Positions 58,704 to 64,000 of a stretch of 64,000 bases of DNA are shown here, piece by piece (the stretch's first letter is position 1; the number at the start of each line of letters is the position of its first letter). The DNA is from Phytomonospora endophytica (GTDB lineage Bacteria > Actinomycetota > Actinomycetes > Mycobacteriales > Micromonosporaceae). Location of the stretch: assembly GCF_014202425.1 (NCBI RefSeq), contig NZ_JACHGT010000003.1, positions 310,001 to 374,000 on the forward strand, read 5' to 3'. The notes under the pieces are model-generated. The model was not told where the DNA came from. It did no database searches and saw nothing but the letters and a program-made list of their open reading frames with translations. The position numbers were made by a program, and so were the translations under genes.

Positions 58704-59897
58704 ATGAAGCACCACATCGTCGTACTCGGCGCCGGTTACGCCGGCGCCTACGCCGCCGGGAACCTCGCCCGCGGACTGTCGCCGGCCGACACCGCCATCA
58801 CCGTCGTCAACGCCGAACCCGACTTCGTCGAACGGCTGCGCCTCCACCAGCTCGCCGCCGGCCGGACCCTCGCCTCGAAGAAACTCGCCGACGTCTTCGC
58901 CGGCACCGCCATCGGCCTGCGCGTCGCCCGCGTCACCGCCCTCGACCCGGACCGCCGGACCGTCACCGTCGCCGACAGCGGCGGCGGAGCCGAACTCGGC
59001 TACGACACCCTCCTCTACACACTCGGCAGCCACGTCGCCGACCACGGCGTGGCGGGCGTGCGCGAACACGCCTTCAACGTCGCCGCCCGCCCCTCGGCAC
59101 TGCGCCTGCGCGACCGCCTCGACGCCCTCGGCACGGCCGGGAAGGCCCTCATCGTCGGCGACGGCCTGACCGGCATCGAGACCGCCACCGAACTCGCCGA
59201 GTCCCGGCCGGGTCTGTCGGTGACGCTGCTCGCCCGCGGCGAACTCGGCGCCCGCCTGTCGCTTCGGGCCCGCGGTCATCTGCGCCGGGCCTGCACGCGG
59301 CTGGGGGTGACCGTCGTCGAGCACGCCGAGGTCACGGCGGTCGAGGCCGATCGGGTGCGCTGCGCAGACGGGTCGGTGCACGCCTGCGACGCCACGGTGT
59401 GGGCGGCGGGGTTCACCGTCGGCCCGATCGCGGCCGCCGGTGGCCTCGACGTCACCGCCGACGGCCGCATCATCGTCGACCGCGTGATGCGGTCGGTGTC
59501 ACACGAGGACGTCTACGCCGCCGGTGACAGCGTCCACGCCATCGGCGACAACGGCCTGCCGATGCCGATGTCGTGCGGTTCGGCCGGGTACACCGCGCGG
59601 CAGGCCGTCAACGCGATCATGGGGCGCTTGACCGGCGGGAGGATCGACGAGACCGCGCTGGCCTACTCCGGTAACCACATCACTCTCGGGCGGCGCGACG
59701 CGATCCTGCAGTCCGTCGACGCTCAGGCGCGGGCCACACCACGCTACGTGGGCGGCCGGGCCGCCGCGCTGGTCAAAGAGGGCATCAACCGGGTCTCGCT
59801 GTGGACGGTGTCGCACCCGACCTTCGGGTTGCCCACACGCACGCGCCGGACGACCCAGGAGCAACCGGTCGCCGGAGCCGGCGGCGTGTCCGCCTAG
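58704..59897 (+). CDS. NAD(P)/FAD-dependent oxidoreductase
   Basis: A 397-aa flavoprotein: HIVVLGAGYAGAYAAGNLAR (FAD loop), KALIVGDGLTGIETATELAE (NAD loop) and DVYAAGDSVHAIGDNG (late FAD contact). It is the kind of oxidoreductase that accompanies ECF41 sigma factors, and the next gene is such a sigma factor. AGGAGC lies 5 nt before ATG 58704. Its TAG stop forms part of the TAGGGT promoter box of the sigma gene. Confidence 0.86.
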   Translation: MKHHIVVLGAGYAGAYAAGNLARGLSPADTAITVVNAEPDFVERLRLHQLAAGRTLASKKLADVFAGTAIGLRVARVTALDPDRRTVTVADSGGGAELGYDTLLYTLGSHVADHGVAGVREHAFNVAARPSALRLRDRLDALGTAGKALIVGDGLTGIETATELAESRPGLSVTLLARGELGARLSLRARGHLRRACTRLGVTVVEHAEVTAVEADRVRCADGSVHACDATVWAAGFTVGPIAAAGGLDVTADGRIIVDRVMRSVSHEDVYAAGDSVHAIGDNGLPMPMSCGSAGYTARQAVNAIMGRLTGGRIDETALAYSGNHITLGRRDAILQSVDAQARATPRYVGGRAAALVKEGINRVSLWTVSHPTFGLPTRTRRTTQEQPVAGAGGVSA

Positions 59898-59907
59898 GGT
59901 GTGCGGC

Positions 59908-60843
59908 GTGGACGACACCGCCACGGATCGTTTCGAGGCCGGCCGCGACCGGCTGGCCGCCCTGGCCTACCGGCTGCTGGGTTCGGCCGCCGAGGCCGAA
60001 GACGCCGTGCAGGACGCGTTTGTGCACTGGCAGTCGGCCGACCGGTCGCAGATCAGGGTGCCCGAGGCGTGGCTGACGAAAGTCGTCACCAACCTGTGCC
60101 TCGACCGGTTGCGTTCGGCCCGGGCCCGCCGTGAACGCAGCGTCGGCGCCTGGCTGCCCGAACCGCTCCTCGACGGCGACCCGATGCTCGGCCCGGCAGA
60201 CACCGCCGAGCAACGCGAATCGGTGTCGCTTGCGGTGCTGACGCTCCTGGAGCGCCTGTCGCCGGTGGAGCGTGCGGTCTATGTCCTGCGTGAGGCCTTC
60301 GCCTACGGCCATGCCGAGATCGCACGAATCCTCGACGTCACCGAGTCGGCCAGTCAGCAGCACCTGCACCGCGCAAGGCACCGTGTCACCGCCGGGCGCC
60401 GGGGCGGGCGAGTCGACCCGGCATCGGCCCGCCGGATCGTTGAGGAGTTCTTCACCGCGGCCTCCTCCGGCGACACCGGGAGGCTGGTGGCGATGCTGAC
60501 CGACGACGCCACGGCCGTCTCCGACGGCGCGGGCCTGACCGCGGCGCTCCTGCGATACGACACCCCCGAGCGCATCGCGGCGATCGCGCGGGCCGGGTTC
60601 ACGCCCACACCGGCGAAACGCCGGTTCGCCGGTGGCCGCCCGGCGGTGCATTACGCCCTGGTCAACGATGCCCCGGCGATCCTGTTCGTATCCGGCGGCG
60701 AGGTCGCCGGCGCGGTGACCTTCGACCTTGTCGCCGGGCGTATCGCCATGGTGCGCGGGATCGCCGCCCCTACTCGGCTCACCCGCCTCACGCGCGCCTG
60801 GCGGCGATGCCGGCCGGGAGCGCCGCTTATCGCCGCGTGGTGA
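59908..60843 (+). CDS. sigJ: ECF41/SigJ-type RNA polymerase sigma factor
   Basis: A 311-aa ECF sigma factor with a C-terminal SnoaL-like domain. Region 2 is at about residues 12-80 (YRLLGSAAEAEDAVQDAF, VPEAWLTKVVTNLCLDRLRS) and region 4 at about 115-165 (LSPVERAVYVLREAFAYGHA). The tail domain (~180-300) is the regulatory NTF2-like extension of ECF41 factors, which replaces an anti-sigma protein. The DGGGK motif of the tail is only partly kept (SDGAG). TAGGGT (59895-59900) lies 7 nt before GTG 59908, so a leaderless start is likely. Confidence 0.88.
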   Translation: MDDTATDRFEAGRDRLAALAYRLLGSAAEAEDAVQDAFVHWQSADRSQIRVPEAWLTKVVTNLCLDRLRSARARRERSVGAWLPEPLLDGDPMLGPADTAEQRESVSLAVLTLLERLSPVERAVYVLREAFAYGHAEIARILDVTESASQQHLHRARHRVTAGRRGGRVDPASARRIVEEFFTAASSGDTGRLVAMLTDDATAVSDGAGLTAALLRYDTPERIAAIARAGFTPTPAKRRFAGGRPAVHYALVNDAPAILFVSGGEVAGAVTFDLVAGRIAMVRGIAAPTRLTRLTRAWRRCRPGAPLIAAW

Positions 60844-60855
60844 ACCACCGTGGTG

Positions 60856-62067
60856 TCAGCCCAGCGATGCTCGCCTGCCGGTCAGCCACTGTCGTTCGGT
60901 GTCGGTGCCGGCCAGTGCGATGGCCGCGTCGAACGCCGCCCGGGCGGCGGCGTGCTCGCCGAGGCGGGCGTGGAGTTCGGCGCGCGCGGCGGGCAGGAGG
61001 TGGTGTCCGGCGAGTGCGGTGTCGAGTCCGGCGAGGAGTGCCAGTCCGGCGGCCGGTCCTTGCCACTCGGCGACGGCGACGGCGCGGTTGAGGCGGACCA
61101 CGGGTGAGCCGGTGCGTTGTTCGAGGCGGGCGTAGAGGCCGGCGATGCGGGCCCAGTCGGTGTCGGCGGCGGTGGCCGCGGTGGCGTGCGCGGCGGCGAT
61201 CTGGGCTTCGAGGAGGTAGCGGCTCTCGCCGGTGCCGCGCAGGGCCTGGGCGAGCAGGGCAAGGCCGTGGGCGATCTCGTCGCGGTGCCAGGCCGAGCGG
61301 TCTTGTTCCGACAGGCGCACCAGTCGCCCGTCGGTGTCGACGCGGGCGTCGCGGCGGGCGTGCTGGAGGAGCATCAGGGCGCGCAGGGCCGCCACGTCGC
61401 GTTCGCCGGGGGTGAGTTCGGCGATGACGCCGGCCAGGCGGATCGCCTCGTCGGCGAGTTCGACGCGGGTCAAGGCGCGTCCTTCGGTGGCGCGGTAGCC
61501 CTCGGTGAACACGAGGTAGACCACGTGCAGGACGGTGGCCAGGCGTGCGGGGAGGTCGGCGGCGGCGGGGACGCGGTAGGGGACTCCGGCGGCGGCGATC
61601 TTCTTTTTGGCGCGGGTGAGGCGGGCGGCCATGGTGGCCTCGCCGACGAGGAAGAGGCGGGCGATCTCACGGGTGCGCAGGCCGGTGACGTAGCGCAGGG
61701 TCAGCGCGATCCGCGCGGCGGGCGCCAGGGCGGGGTGGCAGCAGGTGTAGACCAGGCGGAGGCGTTCGTCGGGGACGGGTCCGGTGTCGGTGCGGGGTTG
61801 GTCGTCGTCGCCGGTGATGAGCAGGGGCATTTTGCGGCGTGCGGTGGCGTCGCGGCGCAGCCGGTCGGTGGCGGCGTGGCGGGCGACGGTGAGCAGCCAC
61901 GCGGCGGGGTTGGCCGGGACGGTGTGGCCGTGCCATCCGGCGACGGCTTTGGCGTAGGCGTCGGCGAGTGCCTCTTCGGCGGTGTCGAGGGAGCGGTATT
62001 CGGCGGCCAGGAGGGCGAGCAGGCGCCCGTAGTGGTCGCGGTACGCCTGCTCGGCCGGGTGGGTCAT
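60856..62067 (-). CDS. ECF42-type RNA polymerase sigma factor with TPR-like tail
   Basis: A 403-aa ECF sigma factor: region 2 at ~10-80 (EEALADAYAKAVAGWHGHTV, PAAWLLTVARHAATDRLRR), region 4 at ~110-165 (LRTREIARLFLVGEATMAAR), then a long DUF6596/TPR-like helical domain (~180-400). This is the ECF42 type, which is usually encoded next to a YCII/DGPF protein, as here (4-nt overlap upstream). It converges on the ECF41 gene with a 12-nt gap. Confidence 0.9.
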   Translation of the reverse strand: MTHPAEQAYRDHYGRLLALLAAEYRSLDTAEEALADAYAKAVAGWHGHTVPANPAAWLLTVARHAATDRLRRDATARRKMPLLITGDDDQPRTDTGPVPDERLRLVYTCCHPALAPAARIALTLRYVTGLRTREIARLFLVGEATMAARLTRAKKKIAAAGVPYRVPAAADLPARLATVLHVVYLVFTEGYRATEGRALTRVELADEAIRLAGVIAELTPGERDVAALRALMLLQHARRDARVDTDGRLVRLSEQDRSAWHRDEIAHGLALLAQALRGTGESRYLLEAQIAAAHATAATAADTDWARIAGLYARLEQRTGSPVVRLNRAVAVAEWQGPAAGLALLAGLDTALAGHHLLPAARAELHARLGEHAAARAAFDAAIALAGTDTERQWLTGRRASLG

Positions 62068-62414
62068 GGCCCGTGGTACTCGACGATCGGGCGGACTTCG
62101 ACGATGTCGCCGGGCAGGGCCTTGGCGTATTCGACGGCTTCGTCGAGGTCGGCGGCTTCGACGAGGTAGAACCCGCCGAGTTGTTCGCTGGTCTCGGCGT
62201 AGGGGCCGTCGGTGAGGACGAATCCGCCGGTGCCGTCGGTGCGGACGGTGGTGGCCGCCTCGGAGCTTTCGAGTTCTTCACCGCCGCGCATGGCGCCGCG
62301 TTCGGTGAGCAGGTCCCCGAAGCGGCCGTGGGCGGCCATGGCCGCCTCACGGGTGGCGTCGTCGGCTTCGGTCCAGTTCTTCTCGTTGCCGTAGATGAGC
62401 AGTGCGTACTTCAT
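62064..62414 (-). CDS. YciI/DGPF domain protein
   Basis: A 116-aa YCII-fold protein: MKYALLIYGNEKNW, MAAHGRFGDLLTERG, FVLTDGPYAETSEQLGGFYL (the DGPF-type motif, with Tyr) and AAVEYAKALPG-like helix. It is the standard partner of ECF42 sigma factors and probably a target. AAGGAGAG is 7 nt before ATG 62414; its stop overlaps the sigma gene by 4 nt. Confidence 0.9.
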   Translation of the reverse strand: MKYALLIYGNEKNWTEADDATREAAMAAHGRFGDLLTERGAMRGGEELESSEAATTVRTDGTGGFVLTDGPYAETSEQLGGFYLVEAADLDEAVEYAKALPGDIVEVRPIVEYHGP

Positions 62415-62537
62415 GGCCGTCTCTCCTTGCCTCGCCGCGGCGGGTGTCGCCGTGGTGTTCACGGTGTTGACGTGCCGGCGAAGGCGGGATCGACAACGGT
62501 GGCGGAGAAGTTTCCTGCGCCACCGTCGCCGGTCGTG

Positions 62538-63365
62538 TCATTTCCCGAAGGTGTCGGGGTCGGGTCCCAGGCGGCGGCCGCTGTCGAGGGCGGTGATGGT
62601 GGCGAGGTCGGTGTCGGTGAGCGCGAAACCGAAGACGTCGATGTTGGCGGCGATGCGTGAGGGCGTGACCGACTTGGGGATGGCGATGTTGCCCAGTTGC
62701 AGGTGCCAGCGCAGCACGACCTGGGCGACGGTGACGCCGTGCGCTTCGGCGATGGCGGTCAAGGCCGGGTCGGTGAGCAGATCCCCGCCTTGCCCGAGGG
62801 GGCTCCACGCTTCGGTGGCGATGCCGTGGTCGGCGTGGTATTCGCGCAGCTGGGCCTGGGACAGTTGCGGGTGGAGTTCGATCTGGTTGACCGCCGGGAC
62901 CGTCCCGGTCTCCTTGGCGAGGCGTTCGAGGTGGCCGATCTGGAAGTTCGACACACCGATGGCCTTCGCGCGGCCGTCGGCGTGGATCTCTTCGAGGGCC
63001 CGCCAGGTTTCGACGTAACGGTCGCGGTGCGGGATCGGCCAGTGGATCAGGTACAGGTCGACGTGGTCGAGGCCGAGCTTGGCCAAAGACGTGTCGAAGG
63101 CGCGCAGCGCGGCGTCGCGGCCCTGGTCGGGGTTGGCGAGTTTGGTGGTGATGAACAGCTCACCGCGGGCGATGCCGGAGTCGGCCAGGGCCCGTCCCAC
63201 GCCGGGTTCGTTGGAGTAGCCGGCGGCGGTGTCGATGAGCCGGTAACCGGCGCGCAGTGCCTCGGCGACGGCCGTGGTGGCCTCGTCGTCGCCGACCTGC
63301 CACACACCGAAGCCGAGCTGGGGCATGACGGTGCCGCTGTTCAAGGTGATGCCGGGTACGTCCAC
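62538..63365 (-). CDS. Aldo/keto reductase (AKR5 type)
   Basis: A 275-aa NADPH-dependent reductase of the 2,5-diketo-gluconate reductase group: LNSGTVMPQLGFGVWQVGDD, AGYRLIDTAAGYSNEPGVGR (Asp/Tyr), LFITTKLANPDQG (Lys) and VDLYLIHWPIP (His). It is a near copy of the following gene in layout, suggesting tandem duplication. Substrate unknown. Confidence 0.9.
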   Translation of the reverse strand: MDVPGITLNSGTVMPQLGFGVWQVGDDEATTAVAEALRAGYRLIDTAAGYSNEPGVGRALADSGIARGELFITTKLANPDQGRDAALRAFDTSLAKLGLDHVDLYLIHWPIPHRDRYVETWRALEEIHADGRAKAIGVSNFQIGHLERLAKETGTVPAVNQIELHPQLSQAQLREYHADHGIATEAWSPLGQGGDLLTDPALTAIAEAHGVTVAQVVLRWHLQLGNIAIPKSVTPSRIAANIDVFGFALTDTDLATITALDSGRRLGPDPDTFGK

Positions 63366-63418
63366 AGGTGCCCAACCCCTTCGCTTCTCGCTGGATGATC
63401 GTTGTTGTCAGGATGCCA

Positions 63419-64000
63419 TCATGCGTGGACGTCGGGGTCGGGTCCGTGCCTCAGGTCGGCGTTCAACGCGTCGATGAGGGCCATGTCGTCCTCGGCGAGG
63501 GTGAAGTCGAACAGGGCGATGTTCTCGGCCAGCCGCGCCGGGGTGGAGGTCTTGGGGATGATCGCGATGCCCGACTGGACGTGCCAGCGCAGCACGATCT
63601 GGGCGATGGAGCGCTCATAGCGCCCGGCGAGTTCGGTCAAGGTCGCGTCATTCATCAGACCACGGGCCTTGTCGAGGGGACTCCACGCCTGGGTGACGAT
63701 CCCGTTGACGGCGTCGTGGCCGCGCAGCGCGACCTGCGTGAGGTAGGGGTGGAGTTCGATCTGGTTGACCGCCGGGACCGTCCCGGTCTCCTTGGCGAGG
63801 CGTTCGAGGTGACCGATCTGGAAGTTCGACACACCGATCGACTTCGCCTGGCCCCGCGCGGCGATCTCCTCCAGTGCCTGCCACGTCTCGACGTAGCGGT
63901 CTTTCGACGGGACCGGCCAGTGCACCAGGTACAAGTCGACGTAGTCGAGGCCGAGGCGTTCCAGGGACGCCTCGAAGGCCGCCAGGGTCGCGTCGCGGCC
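63419..64000 (-). CDS. Aldo/keto reductase, 5' end outside the window
   Basis: The C-terminal 193 codons of a second AKR5-type reductase: the part seen starts RDATLAAFEASLERLGLDYV and continues with VDLYLVHWPVPSKDRYVETW, SIGVSNFQIGHLERLAKETG, and a normal C-terminal end. Its N-terminal Asp/Tyr/Lys motifs lie beyond position 64000. The two reductases share long identical stretches (for example the GHLERLAKETGTVPAVNQ segment), consistent with duplication. Confidence 0.88.
   Translation of the reverse strand, partial: GRDATLAAFEASLERLGLDYVDLYLVHWPVPSKDRYVETWQALEEIAARGQAKSIGVSNFQIGHLERLAKETGTVPAVNQIELHPYLTQVALRGHDAVNGIVTQAWSPLDKARGLMNDATLTELAGRYERSIAQIVLRWHVQSGIAIIPKTSTPARLAENIALFDFTLAEDDMALIDALNADLRHGPDPDVHA

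Noticed and set aside
1..64000. CRISPR array or tandem repeat cluster
   Set aside because: No set of regularly spaced identical repeats was seen on either strand.

Overview
The window is high-GC DNA with dense, often overlapping genes (ATGA/GTGA junctions) and many GTG starts. A ppm1-type mannosyltransferase, fxsA and rbpA sit together, and XRE/DUF5753 and DUF397 genes and many ECF sigma factors are present. Together these point to a high-GC actinomycete. A glycomycete, micromonospora-like or streptomycete-like soil organism is plausible, but the genus cannot be fixed from this window. No rRNA, tRNA or CRISPR array was seen.

1-15.5 kb is mostly core-like: mannosyltransferase, fxsA, rbpA with a sigma-R-type promoter, glutathionyl-hydroquinone-reductase-like enzyme, POT transporter, thymidine kinase/MFS/phosphodiesterase operon, membrane-anchored Hsp70-like ATPase, Erm methylase with an attenuator-like leader, aldo/keto reductase, two exporters and glutamate decarboxylase, then a broken unknown gene. 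15.5-23.7 kb carries an APH(3')-like kinase, acetyltransferases, an ogt/sigma-factor pair, a Nudix-phosphotransferase fusion, exonuclease III and small genes.

23.9-30.4 kb is an integrated, decayed mobile island with less GC-biased codons. Its left end cuts an epoxide hydrolase gene after 57 codons and lies beside a shortened serine integrase. Inside are a minus-strand operon for a DddA/SCP1.201-like deaminase toxin with candidate immunity genes, an XRE/DUF397 regulator pair, and a coiled-coil CHAT protease-like protein. This is the best candidate for an undescribed conflict or defence system.

30.4-47.2 kb holds an MlrC-type peptidase, several phosphotransferases (one broken beside a lone tyrosine integrase), rhomboid protease, an asymmetric ABC exporter pair with a MarR/DUF998 operon divided by three perfect palindromes, a serine hydrolase, orphan SMI1-like genes and an exported agmatine-deiminase-like lipoprotein. 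47.3-64 kb holds a zinc-finger coiled-coil protein, a Tn3 transposase relic, ArsR/TetR/MarR/HxlR regulators each beside an enzyme, a Nudix-acetyltransferase fusion, two convergent ECF sigma factors of the ECF41 and ECF42 types with their partner genes, and two aldo/keto reductases, the last cut by the window edge.

At least nine genes resemble antibiotic-modifying enzymes or target methylases. Many genes have a TANNNT box 6-7 nt before the start codon and no Shine-Dalgarno sequence, which suggests frequent leaderless transcription.
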